Source: Paraburkholderia sp.
Lineage (GTDB): Bacteria; Pseudomonadota; Gammaproteobacteria; Burkholderiales; Burkholderiaceae
Length of the DNA: 64,000 nt
Assembly (NCBI RefSeq): GCF_004298475.1
Contig: NZ_SCRP01000012.1
Coordinates: forward strand, 1-64,000
Direction: 5' to 3'
Shown here piece after piece: positions 55,097 to 63,256 of this stretch. Position 1 is the stretch's first letter. Each line of letters opens with the position of its first letter. The notes under the pieces are model-generated. The model saw only the letters and a list, made by a program, of their open reading frames with translations, was not told the origin of the DNA and searched no databases. A program made the translations under genes and the position numbers.

Positions 55097-55512
55097 GTCG
55101 GGCCTCCAAAGTTTCGTGGCGATGTACGCGTTTTCGGCGTGGGACGGTGAGACTTGAGACCTTGACAGCAAACGTTTGCCAAAAAGTAGGAGTTCGCTCT
55201 TGCGGCGTCGCTTCCCGGAACGTCGCTGCAGCGCACCGCTGCCTTCACGCAAAGAACTGCTTGCCCTGTCCGGTAAAGCCACCGTCATGAAGATTCGTAA
55301 GGCTGCAAGTGGCGAGCTTGATTCTCATTTCGCCTCGTTTGCGCCGCGAATTCGTCCGATGAATTATTTAACTGCAGTAAATAAGGAGGCGTGGTACCTG
55401 CGTTCGCTTCCAGGCGTCGCGACCGTCCCTTGTGGGGTGTCAACTATCGGCACAATCCTTATCGGCGCCATTAAACTCGCGATGCTTCAATCCAATCTCG
55501 AGGAAGTTTTCA
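55097..55512. other. Divergent gap, AT-rich in part
   Basis: 416 bases with no firm gene. It should hold promoters for the lipoprotein operon (minus) and the cupin gene (plus). A 131-codon open frame runs through but has no protein-like character. Confidence 0.55.
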
Positions 55513-55803
55513 ATGGCACATATTCCCGACGCTCTGCTCGGCCTTGGCAGAATCAACGGCGAGCGCTGTGACGTCACTGTTGCTACGCGGAGAAATCACA
55601 GCAGTCCGCTGCACACGCATCCCACTACCAATTACGTGCTGGTCAGTGCCGGCACGCTCCACCTGACGCTGGACGGCACCGAACGGCCGGTGAGCAGCGG
55701 TGAATGGTGCGTCATCCCGGCTGGCGCCGAGCATGCAGAGCGCTTCGAAGAGGAAACTTCAGTGCTGGTGTTCTGGGTGAAGGAACAAGCCGCGACCGCC
55801 TGA
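55513..55803 (+). CDS. Single-domain cupin protein
   Basis: A 96-aa protein of the cupin fold. The first cupin motif is visible as SSPLHTHPTTNYVLVSAGTLHLTLDG and the second as PAGAEHAERFEE. Metal ligands His-His-(Glu/Thr)-His are expected, with the first Glu replaced by an uncharged residue, so metal binding is less sure. The ATG follows GAGGAAG. It stands alone, convergent with btuB. A sensing or small-molecule-binding role is typical of such short cupins. Confidence 0.82.
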   Translation: MAHIPDALLGLGRINGERCDVTVATRRNHSSPLHTHPTTNYVLVSAGTLHLTLDGTERPVSSGEWCVIPAGAEHAERFEEETSVLVFWVKEQAATA

Positions 55804-55810
55804 ATTAAAA

Positions 55811-55826
55811 CCGCCCGCCACGGGCG
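55811..55826 (-). terminator. Terminator downstream of btuB
   Basis: CGCCCG/CGGGCG stem with loop CCA. Read on the minus strand it is followed by GTTTTAATT. It lies ~125 bases past the btuB stop. Confidence 0.6.
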
Positions 55827-55914
55827 TTGCTCATCAGATTGGCCGAGCGGAGTATCGACTTCGGGGAAGAGCGGCGGTTGAGCACGCAACCGGTCGTGTG
55901 GCCGATACCTCGCT

Positions 55915-55938
55915 CGCTGCCCGCGAGCGCGGGCAGCG
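55915..55938. repeat. 10-bp hairpin directly after btuB
   Basis: CGCTGCCCGC (55915-55924) and its exact reverse complement (55929-55938) around GAGC. There is no T-run; it may stabilise the btuB transcript end. Confidence 0.6.
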
Positions 55939-55951
55939 TTGAACCCTCACG

Positions 55952-57892
55952 TCAGAACGTATACGTGATCTTGCCGAATGCCGTGCGTCCGAGCGTGTTG
56001 TAACCGAAGGCGGTCACGTATTGCCGGTTGAACAGATTCGAAAGCGAGGCGGACAGCGCGAGATGCGGGTTGATCTGGTACGAGGCGCGCAGGTCGACGG
56101 TCGTATACGACGGCAGATAAATCGTGTTGGCCTGGTCGTCGAACGTCGATCCGCCATACAGCACGGAAACGCCGGTGCTGAGCGCGTGCAGGTGCAGTTC
56201 GTCCCACATGTGATCGATGCTCAGACTACCCGTCTGCCGCGGACGACGGGGGAGCCAGCTCTGGCCCGTAACGTCCTGCGGATTCAGAATGCTGAAGGAG
56301 AGACTCACAGGCGTCGACTTGCCGAGCGAGCCCTTGTACGAGAGGTCGATGCCCTGAATACGCGCCCGCCCAATATTGATGGGTGTGTAGTTCACGAAAT
56401 CGGATGTGACGAGTGCGATGAGGTCGTGAACGCGGGTCTCGTAGACGGCCGCCGTGAACGTGCCGAACGACGTCGTCGCATCGAGCGCGGCCTCGACCGA
56501 GTTGCTGCGCTCAGGCTTAAGGTTCGGATTCGAGAAGCCCGGGTAGAACAGATCGTTGAACGTGGGCAGACGGAAGGCGTTGCCGTAGGAAACGCGTGCG
56601 GTGTAGACCGGCGTGATTGCCCAGGCGAGCGAGACGTTGCCCGTGTTGACCGACTGACCCTGCACGATCTCGTGCCGGCCTGCGAGGAACAGCGTCCACG
56701 GGCCGAGCGTGGTCGACTGGTGAAGCGACACGGCCGAATCGTTGCGCGCGGGAAGACCGCCCGGGATATCGAACGGCAGGAATGCCTGTTCGCGCGTGAA
56801 GTCGTAGGCGAGCTTCGTTTCGCCGGTCAGCGGCTGGCCGAACAGCCTGTGACCCGTCTCCTGATGGGTGATCGACGTCGATGTGGAGAATCGCGTCGAA
56901 TCGATTTCGTCGTTGGAAATCGACGGGTTTCGCGCGAAGAGGAACTGGCGGTCGTTCGCGAAACCGACTGACTGGTCGAACTGCGTGTACGGCGTGATGT
57001 CCAGATGGAACGCAGCGCCGGTCGTCAGTTGATTATCGCGTTGCAGGTCGTTCCCGCCCGAGTTGTCGAACGAAAGCTCGGAGCGGTGATAGAGCGCGAA
57101 GGTCGAAATCGACCAGTTATCGCGCGCATAGCCCAGGCGCGCGTCGATGTTCTGCGCGTGATACGGGTTGCGTCCGTCCTCGTGACCGTATGCAAAAGGC
57201 CGGGTCGCGTCGATGCCCGCCGTGTTGTAGTCGTGCAGTCCGAGCGAGTAGGTGAGCCCGCCGAGCGCGGACATCGGCCCCGTTGACGGGATCGTGCCCG
57301 AGGTGCGCAACTGCGTGTCGAACGTCTTGTTCGAGCCGCCGCCGAACGACGCGATCGTCTGATTCGGCTGGTTCGATGCGTGGCGCGTGAAGAGCTGCAC
57401 GACGCCGCCAACTGCGTCCGCGCCGAACGAGGCCGCTGCCGGGCCGGAGATGACCTCGACGCGATCGAACGCGGAGGTCGGCAGATCCGCCCATTCGGCC
57501 ACGCCGGTGGTCACGGAGCCGACGCGTATACCGTCGATGAATACGGCAACCTGATTGCCCGCCGAGCCGCGGATGCTGACCGCAGTGACCGAACCCGGCC
57601 CGCCGCTCTGCGAGACGGTGATGCCCGGCAGCGTGGCGAGCGCTTGTGCGATGCCCGGATCGGCGGGAGAAAGACGATCGAGATCCGTACGCGTGAGGAC
57701 CTGCGTGGTCGCGTAGCGCTGGTCGAACGATTGCGGCAAATGCTGGGCGTCGCCCACGACGAGAATGTCCGGCACGGCGCTTTCCGCGCCCGGCTGCTGC
57801 GTTTGCGCAAGCGTTGTGTCGTCCGCAGCCTGGGCGTTTTGCAAGGCGCAGGCGGTGATGGCGGACGTGACGATGAGATGTCGAAACTTCAT
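55952..57892 (-). CDS. btuB: TonB-dependent vitamin B12 receptor, BtuB-like
   Basis: A 646-aa outer-membrane receptor. The signal peptide (SAITACALQNAQA) is followed by the plug domain (QVLTRTDLDRLSPADPGIAQAL; VSIRGSAGNQVAVFIDGIRVGS; VEVISGPAAASFGADAVGGVVQLFT) and a 22-strand barrel ending in GYNTLGRTAFGKITYTF. Cobalamin as the ligand is supported by the cobalamin riboswitch ~400 bases upstream on the same strand. No btuCDF genes are adjacent. The ribosome site GAAGAG precedes the ATG. Confidence 0.92.
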   Translation of the reverse strand: MKFRHLIVTSAITACALQNAQAADDTTLAQTQQPGAESAVPDILVVGDAQHLPQSFDQRYATTQVLTRTDLDRLSPADPGIAQALATLPGITVSQSGGPGSVTAVSIRGSAGNQVAVFIDGIRVGSVTTGVAEWADLPTSAFDRVEVISGPAAASFGADAVGGVVQLFTRHASNQPNQTIASFGGGSNKTFDTQLRTSGTIPSTGPMSALGGLTYSLGLHDYNTAGIDATRPFAYGHEDGRNPYHAQNIDARLGYARDNWSISTFALYHRSELSFDNSGGNDLQRDNQLTTGAAFHLDITPYTQFDQSVGFANDRQFLFARNPSISNDEIDSTRFSTSTSITHQETGHRLFGQPLTGETKLAYDFTREQAFLPFDIPGGLPARNDSAVSLHQSTTLGPWTLFLAGRHEIVQGQSVNTGNVSLAWAITPVYTARVSYGNAFRLPTFNDLFYPGFSNPNLKPERSNSVEAALDATTSFGTFTAAVYETRVHDLIALVTSDFVNYTPINIGRARIQGIDLSYKGSLGKSTPVSLSFSILNPQDVTGQSWLPRRPRQTGSLSIDHMWDELHLHALSTGVSVLYGGSTFDDQANTIYLPSYTTVDLRASYQINPHLALSASLSNLFNRQYVTAFGYNTLGRTAFGKITYTF

Positions 57893-58296
57893 GAGTGGCT
57901 CTTCAAATACGTTTGGGTCTGAATCGGATGCAGCGGCTGGCGCGGGCCTTGCGGCGCGCGCTTCGGCACGTTCGCTCCGATCGGCGACCGGAATGATGCG
58001 AGAGTGCGAGTGCGGCTAGAAGCGGGACTAAAAGCGGGGCTTAAAGCAGTGCTAATACGCCTGGTCAGGGGCGCAAGCGGACGAGACAGACGGAATGGAT
58101 GAGCGAGCGGCTCGTGTGTTTCGAGGGCGCCGGCTGGCGGCGTGGCGATGCGGCATATCCCGCAAGGAGGCGGGTCGAGAATTAACGGACATGTGACAGT
58201 TCCTGAGGCCGGGCTGTCCTTGCAACGAGCGACCGCACAGGGCGGTGCTGGCGCATCGGGACACCCCGCCCGGTGCGGCTGCTTGGACCTCGGTTG
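57893..58296 (-). other. Long leader between riboswitch and btuB
   Basis: About 400 bases with no convincing gene; a 70-codon frame inside does not look like a protein. It contains the tandem repeats at 58016-58051 and should carry the expression platform. Confidence 0.5.
58016..58051. repeat. 12-bp tandem repeats in the btuB leader
   Basis: Three units (CTAGAAGCGGGA, CTAAAAGCGGGG, CTTAAAGCAGTG) sit between the riboswitch and the btuB start. They resemble in composition the TTTAAAGCGG repeats at 6.2 kb. Confidence 0.6.
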
Positions 58297-58470
58297 ATGG
58301 CAGGTCTCCTGGCTTGCGGGTCGTTGTCCGGTGCCGACCTTCCCGGGTATCCCAGTGGTCGCGCCTGGCACGGACTCGCCGCTTACAGTTGCGGGGGCAG
58401 CCGCAGATTCGAAGCGTGCGTGCTTCTACTGCGTTCCCATTTGATCCCTATGGCGGGAACCATCGACGCG
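58297..58470 (-). promoter_or_regulatory. Cobalamin riboswitch upstream of btuB
   Basis: Read on the minus strand, the RNA has an opening GGTTCCCGCC...GGGAAC stem region. The B12-box core GGCTGCCCCCGCAACTGTAA follows, and the conserved closing AAGCCAGGAGACCTGCC lies at 58299-58315. These are the hallmark parts of the adenosylcobalamin aptamer in their normal order. It should repress btuB when B12 is plentiful. The spacer between the aptamer and the btuB start is about 400 bases, unusually long. Confidence 0.95.
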
Positions 58471-58897
58471 AGAGGGTACAGATTCCCGCTCGCCGCCGTC
58501 AAGTTTTTGGCTAACAGTTGTTGTAAGTTTGCCCGCGACACTTTGGCTGCACAGCGTCAGCGCCCGTCGGGCAGGAAGCGGCGGGCGGGTCATGCAATCC
58601 GCGTGGTCCCGTGTACTTGCCCAGGCTTAAAAGTAAGCGCCGTGCTTAATGACCTGCGTGATTCATCTGGACCGCTTCAATCCTGGAGGCCGGCCTGGGT
58701 TATTTCCGTTAAACAATAGTTAAGGTGGTGCAGATCAATCTCGGATTGCGCCGTGAATACGGTGCACCGGCCTGATGCGTTTCGCCGGATCAGGCAGCGG
58801 AAAGGGCAGCAGGAGGTCGTTAAGCTGTTGTTAATTATGCGTATCTATAATCACAGACTCTTTCGTTTCGTGTGTGCGCGACACAAGGAGTCTTGCA
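58471..58897. other. Divergent gap between btuB riboswitch and membrane protein gene
   Basis: 427 bases that should include the start of the btuB transcript on minus and the promoter at 58846 on plus. No gene is supported. Confidence 0.5.
58846..58851 (+). promoter_or_regulatory. Consensus -10 box (TATAAT)
   Basis: A perfect TATAAT 47 bases before the ATG at 58898, in an AT-rich setting. The -35 region 17-18 bases upstream is weak, so an activator or extended contacts may be needed. Confidence 0.45.
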
Positions 58898-59698
58898 ATG
58901 CAATCCAGCCCCCGAAATCTGGTCGAACACGTCGTCAGCAAGGTGCCCGAGGTGACGCTCGGCTTTTGGATCATCAAGATCGCATGCACCACGCTCGGTG
59001 AAACGGGTGGCGATTGGGTGACGATGTCGCTCAATCTTGGCTATCTGATCGGCACGCTTATTTTCTTCGTCGCATTCGTCGTGCTGATTTCAGCACAGAT
59101 CCGTGCGCGCAAGTTTTATCCGTTTCTCTATTGGGCGACTATCGTCGCCACGACGACACTCGGCACGACGCTGGCCGATTTCTGTGATCGCTCGCTCGGT
59201 TTGGGTTATCCCGGCGGCGTCTCGATCATCCTTGCATTGCTGGTCGCAAGCCTCGCGATCTGGTACCGCGTGGAGGGCACCGTTTCGGTTGAAAGTGTCG
59301 TGACTGCGCGCGTGGAGTGGTTTTACTGGGCCACGATTCTGTTTTCGCAGACGCTCGGCACCGCACTCGGCGATTGGGTTGCCGGAGGCGACCGCGGCGG
59401 CCTCGGTCTCGGCTACGAAGTCAGCGCGGCGATCTTCGGTGCCGGACTCGTGATCGTTGGGCTGCTCTGGTTGTGGCCGCGCGTGTCGCGTACAGCGCTG
59501 TACTGGGCGGCGTTCGTGCTCACGCGTCCGCTGGGCGCGACGCTCGGCGATCTGCTCGACAAGCCGCTCACGCAAGGCGGCATGCAGTTCAGCCGGTTCT
59601 ATGCGTCCGGTATCCTGCTTGCCGTCATCCTGGGTTGCATCCTGTTGATCCCGCAGCGCGCCGCGCGTCGTGTGCCCGTGGCCGTGCGAGAACGCTGA
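58898..59698 (+). CDS. COG4705-type integral membrane protein with fourfold repeat
   Basis: A 266-aa inner-membrane protein of about eight helices arranged as four related units. Each unit carries a T/P-L-G-x-T/A-L/G-x-D/G motif: TLGETGGDWVTMSLNLGY, TLGTTLADFCDRSLGLGY, TLGTALGDWVAGGDRGGLG and PLGATLGDLLDKPLTQGG. Such conserved acidic residues inside repeated helices suggest a transporter or channel. AAGGAG precedes the ATG. The family (often named uncharacterised membrane-anchored protein) has no proven function known to me. It is a single gene. Confidence 0.85.
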   Translation: MQSSPRNLVEHVVSKVPEVTLGFWIIKIACTTLGETGGDWVTMSLNLGYLIGTLIFFVAFVVLISAQIRARKFYPFLYWATIVATTTLGTTLADFCDRSLGLGYPGGVSIILALLVASLAIWYRVEGTVSVESVVTARVEWFYWATILFSQTLGTALGDWVAGGDRGGLGLGYEVSAAIFGAGLVIVGLLWLWPRVSRTALYWAAFVLTRPLGATLGDLLDKPLTQGGMQFSRFYASGILLAVILGCILLIPQRAARRVPVAVRER

Positions 59699-59799
59699 GC
59701 GGAGGGTGTAAAGGATGGTTCGCACCGGGTGCGTATTGCACACCCGGCGCCGAACCTGGTACGCGCTTTACCCGTAGCGAGTCCGTACTTGGCCCGTTT

Positions 59800-60957
59800 T
59801 CAACCTGCTGCGCCGATCAAGTGCGCGAGCAAGCTGTCGTACCCGGCCACGAGCGCGGGATTTTCGGGCGTATAACGCTTCAGTATGGCGCGCTGACGCC
59901 GCGTGTACTCCTGCCAGTCGGCATCATGCTCGCGCAACGCGCGCAGCAGCAAATCGGCCCCTTGTTGCACGTCGTTATCCGGGTAGTAATAACCGAGATC
60001 TGGTGCCAGGCTCGCGTTATGAATGAGCGGATAGCCCTGCCAGCACACTTCCAGATAGAAGTAATTGAGCGGGTTTTCCCACTGATGGGAAACGACGACA
60101 TCGGTCAGCTCGGCGAGGAAGTCCGGTGTGTCGAAGCGCCCGACGAAGCTTGCCTTGCCCGCGCGCACGATCTCGAGATAGTTCATCAACATCACGAATT
60201 CCGGGCTTGATTTCGCCAGATGTTCGGCGTTGGTCGCATGTGCGAACGAGATGGCATCGGGCGCGCGACGGAAAACCTCGTCGATGATCAGCATCGGATA
60301 GACGCAAAACTTCACCACGTCGTGATTCGGCTCCATCACCGTCACACGCTTCGCGTGCGCGCCGCTCGGCCGGTATGCGCCGTGATGGCGCAAACGTCGC
60401 GCGCGTTCCGTGAGGAACATCGGATCCCAGACGAACGGCACGACGCGCCCCGGGCAGCGCCGCAGCGACTGCAGGTACGGTAGTGAAGAGGTCGCGATCT
60501 GTGGAATGGCCCAGACCTCGTCGAAATCGCGATTGATGAAGAGCGCGTTCCATAGACGCCGGCCAAACAGCATGGATTCCATCACGTTGATGTACTCGAC
60601 GCCGCAGCAATAGCTGACGAGCTTCGCGCCGCGCGCCTTCAGGTAGGCGGTCTGTTCGGCGTTGATCTGTCCGCCGAGTTCGATGAGCACGTCGAGCGCA
60701 TCTTTCACCTCGCCAAACGTACGGGTGTCGTAAGCCGTGCGATCCCACGGCAACGCATCGGTCAACGGGACGTCGGTGGTGTTGACGAGCGTGACGCGAT
60801 GGCCGTGCGGCGATGCCATCAGCAGCTTCGCGAGAAAGAGCGCGTTCTGCTTGATGCCGTTGATCCACAGGCTTTCGCCGGGTGCGCGCAGGCCGATTGT
60901 GATGCCGATTCGAAGGCCGTTCAGTTGGGGAGGGCGGTTCATCGTGGGAATGGACAT
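59800..60957 (-). CDS. DUF2827 family protein, glycosyltransferase-like
   Basis: A ~385-aa soluble protein. After a short lead it begins LRIGITIGLRAPGESLWINGIKQNALFLAKLL and carries VNTTDVPL, VIELGGQI-like and YCCGVEYINVMES blocks. The late part VVVSHQWENPLNYFYLEVCWQGYPLIHNA resembles the donor-binding region of GT-B glycosyltransferases. DUF2827 is common in Burkholderia and linked by annotation to surface polysaccharide genes. The start is uncertain: ATGs at 60957, 60942 and 61026 lack strong ribosome sites. It is an isolated gene, with no polysaccharide cluster nearby. Confidence 0.82.
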   Translation of the reverse strand: MSIPTMNRPPQLNGLRIGITIGLRAPGESLWINGIKQNALFLAKLLMASPHGHRVTLVNTTDVPLTDALPWDRTAYDTRTFGEVKDALDVLIELGGQINAEQTAYLKARGAKLVSYCCGVEYINVMESMLFGRRLWNALFINRDFDEVWAIPQIATSSLPYLQSLRRCPGRVVPFVWDPMFLTERARRLRHHGAYRPSGAHAKRVTVMEPNHDVVKFCVYPMLIIDEVFRRAPDAISFAHATNAEHLAKSSPEFVMLMNYLEIVRAGKASFVGRFDTPDFLAELTDVVVSHQWENPLNYFYLEVCWQGYPLIHNASLAPDLGYYYPDNDVQQGADLLLRALREHDADWQEYTRRQRAILKRYTPENPALVAGYDSLLAHLIGAAG

Positions 60958-61356
60958 GAGCGTCAAACCAGGTATGTCCGGACGCGTCGCGATAGAGTGC
61001 GAAGGCGGCGCCGGATAGTTCGTCATGCAGATAATGTTGCGCATTCTGCCACGTACGCGACACGTCACATCTCCATATGCGGCCATTACGGCGTACGCCG
61101 CATGGCGGCGCTCGAACATCGCGATGTCGTCTTCGGCAATGTCGCGATTTTGCGTGCTGGCTTGCAGTGCACAAAATCCGCCCGAGCGGAACGAATGAAC
61201 CGAATGCCAGGCGTTTGGCAACGTGTGTCGGCACCATGGAGCCGCCGATCAACCACACGGCCTGAAGAGCCTTGCCAAAAACCCCGTCGTGCACTAAAAA
61301 ACATCTACCCGGTTCGCATGCTTGCGGGCTGCGCTATCTAAACCCAGGGAATACGC
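60958..61356. other. Gap between the DUF2827 gene and the 65-aa gene
   Basis: About 400 bases; part may belong to the DUF2827 frame if an earlier start (61026) is used. Otherwise no gene is seen. Confidence 0.4.
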
Positions 61357-61554
61357 ATGAACGAGGACAATCGCATCGCCTTTCTCGTGGCACGAGACGG
61401 CGTGAACGCTGCAACGGAATGGGTGCGGCGAACGATGATCATCTATCGCCAGGCGGTGCTGACAAAGGGGCACTACGCGAACGGTCATCAATATCGCCGC
61501 GAGTTCATCCTGGCTTATTGCGCCTTCAAGAAGTGGCTTGGCCGTTCGGCGTGA
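61357..61554 (+). CDS. Small conserved-looking hypothetical protein (65 aa)
   Basis: A 65-aa basic soluble protein, MNEDNRIAFLVARDGVNAATEW, with a helical middle (RRTMIIYRQAVLTK) and an aromatic end (EFILAYCAFKKWLGRSA). AGGGAAT precedes the ATG. Its composition is that of a real protein and the length is typical of the small Burkholderia proteins of this kind. I know of no function. It is convergent with the reductase gene. Confidence 0.65.
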   Translation: MNEDNRIAFLVARDGVNAATEWVRRTMIIYRQAVLTKGHYANGHQYRREFILAYCAFKKWLGRSA

Positions 61555-61619
61555 AGATATCGGCGCCGCGCGCGGGAAAACGGCGCGGCGCTGTCATGGA
61601 GTGATGCAATCCCCGGTTT

Positions 61620-62669
61620 TCACGCTTCATGGCTGGCGACTACGCGCTCAGCCAGCTTGGCGTCGTAACTCGAATGGATGTGCACGCGTTTCTTGTCCGG
61701 GTAGGCGTAGTGGTACGCCTTGCGCAGGGCAAGCGATGCTTCGTGGAAACCGGAAAGAATCAGCTTCTGTTTGTTCGGATAGGTGGCAATATCGCCTGCC
61801 GCAAAGATGCCGGGCACCGAGCTTTCATAGTTCGACGTGTCGACTGCGATTCGTCCGCCCAGCATGTCGATTCCCCAGCCTGCGATCGGACCGAGATCGG
61901 AAACGAGCCCGTACAGCACGAGCAGTTGATCGGCGGCGAGATTCACCGAACCGTCGATCTGACGAATCTCGATCGATTCGAGTGCGCTGCCCTGTGCGTT
62001 CAGTCCCGCAATCATCCCGAGGACAAAATCCATTTCACGCGCCTCGATCGCGCGGCGCACTTTTTCGACGCTCGAATCCGCTGCGCTAAAACCGTTGCGA
62101 CGATGGACGAGCGTGACGTGCTGCGCGACTGAGCGAAGTTCCAGTGCCCAGTCGAGTGCGGAGTCGCCTCCGCCCGCTACCACGACTTTCTTCCCGGCGA
62201 AATCGGCGAGCCTCGGGACGCTATAGTGCAGCGCGTGCCCTTCGAGCAGCGCGGCTCCCGGCACCTGTAACCGTTGCGGGACAAACGAACCATTGCCGGC
62301 GGAGATCAGGATCGCCGCTGCTTCGAACGTGAGACCTTTATCCGTGCGGGCGCGCCATTTTCCGTCTTCGCGGCGCTCGACCGTTTCGATGCGATGGCCG
62401 AGATGCATGGGAGGGGAGAATGGTTTGCATTGCTCAACAAGACGGTCGACGAGTTCGCGTGCGGTGCACACCGGAATCGCCGGAATATCGTAAATCGGTT
62501 TGTCGGGATACAGCTCGATGCATTGGCCGCCCGCCCGCTCGATGCCATCCACGATTTGACATGAGAGGCCGATTACGCCGGCTTCGAATGCTGCGAACAG
62601 GCCGACAGGTCCAGCGCCGATGATCAATACATCGGTGATGATCGGTGCGGTGTTTGTCGGAGAAGTCAT
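61620..62669 (-). CDS. Ferredoxin/flavodoxin-NADP reductase (TrxB-like type)
   Basis: A 349-aa FAD- and NADPH-binding reductase. The FAD site is VLIIGAGPVGLFAAFEAG, the NADPH site VVVAGGGDSALDWALEL, and the closing FAD contact GIFAAGDIATYPNK. The redox CxxC of thioredoxin reductase is absent, which places it in the FNR-type2 group that reduces ferredoxin or flavodoxin. A CAGGAG site stands before the ATG. It could pass electrons to the flavodoxin-like protein at 14.8 kb, but that is inference. Confidence 0.94.
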   Translation of the reverse strand: MTSPTNTAPIITDVLIIGAGPVGLFAAFEAGVIGLSCQIVDGIERAGGQCIELYPDKPIYDIPAIPVCTARELVDRLVEQCKPFSPPMHLGHRIETVERREDGKWRARTDKGLTFEAAAILISAGNGSFVPQRLQVPGAALLEGHALHYSVPRLADFAGKKVVVAGGGDSALDWALELRSVAQHVTLVHRRNGFSAADSSVEKVRRAIEAREMDFVLGMIAGLNAQGSALESIEIRQIDGSVNLAADQLLVLYGLVSDLGPIAGWGIDMLGGRIAVDTSNYESSVPGIFAAGDIATYPNKQKLILSGFHEASLALRKAYHYAYPDKKRVHIHSSYDAKLAERVVASHEA

Positions 62670-63256
62670 AGGTGCTCCTGGTGCAAAACAGTATGCGTCG
62701 GTTGGCGATGCACAGTTCTACGATACAGTTGCGCATACGCGCTGGCAATGAAGTCAACACTGGGGGTGGGGGCAACAACGCGCGAATATGACAAGGAATA
62801 CCGGGCCGCGAACATGGTTTCTCGATGGGAAAAGCGAAAAACGCGGTTGAGGAATTAACCATACGGACGGCATGACTTCTCACTGGAAGCCGGGAACAAC
62901 ATTACTATCCGTGCAAGGAGAAGAAGGAAGGCTTTAATTCAGGCGAGTGCAAGTCAATTGCTAAAGCGGATTCCCAGTGCGGATTTCCAAATCGGATTGC
63001 ACGACGCATTGCGCTATTCACCTCGCGCGACAAGCGGATTCTCCAACATTGTCATGAGCGTGCGCGCATTGCGCATCGACCCAGTATGCGATGCCTGCCA
63101 GAATGGACATGACGCGTCTCCTGCCTTCCTGACAAACCGTAGGCTTGCCTGAAATTTGGCTGAAAGTACCCGTTGTTAGAGTCGTCCAAGGCGTATGGAC
63201 GCCCGGCGCTCGAATGCGCTCGGGTGCAAGGGCAGATAGGACAAGAGCGAACACTC
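62670..63256. other. Gap before the esterase gene
   Basis: 587 bases. Several short frames occur but none has a protein-like sequence or a good ribosome site. It should hold the promoters of the reductase (minus) and the esterase (plus). Confidence 0.5.

Noticed and set aside
55176-55571. A 131-codon plus-strand frame before the cupin gene
   Set aside because: No ribosome site or domain; it overlaps the cupin start in another frame.
57889-58371. A 160-codon minus-strand frame in the btuB leader
   Set aside because: It overlaps the riboswitch and has no protein-like composition.
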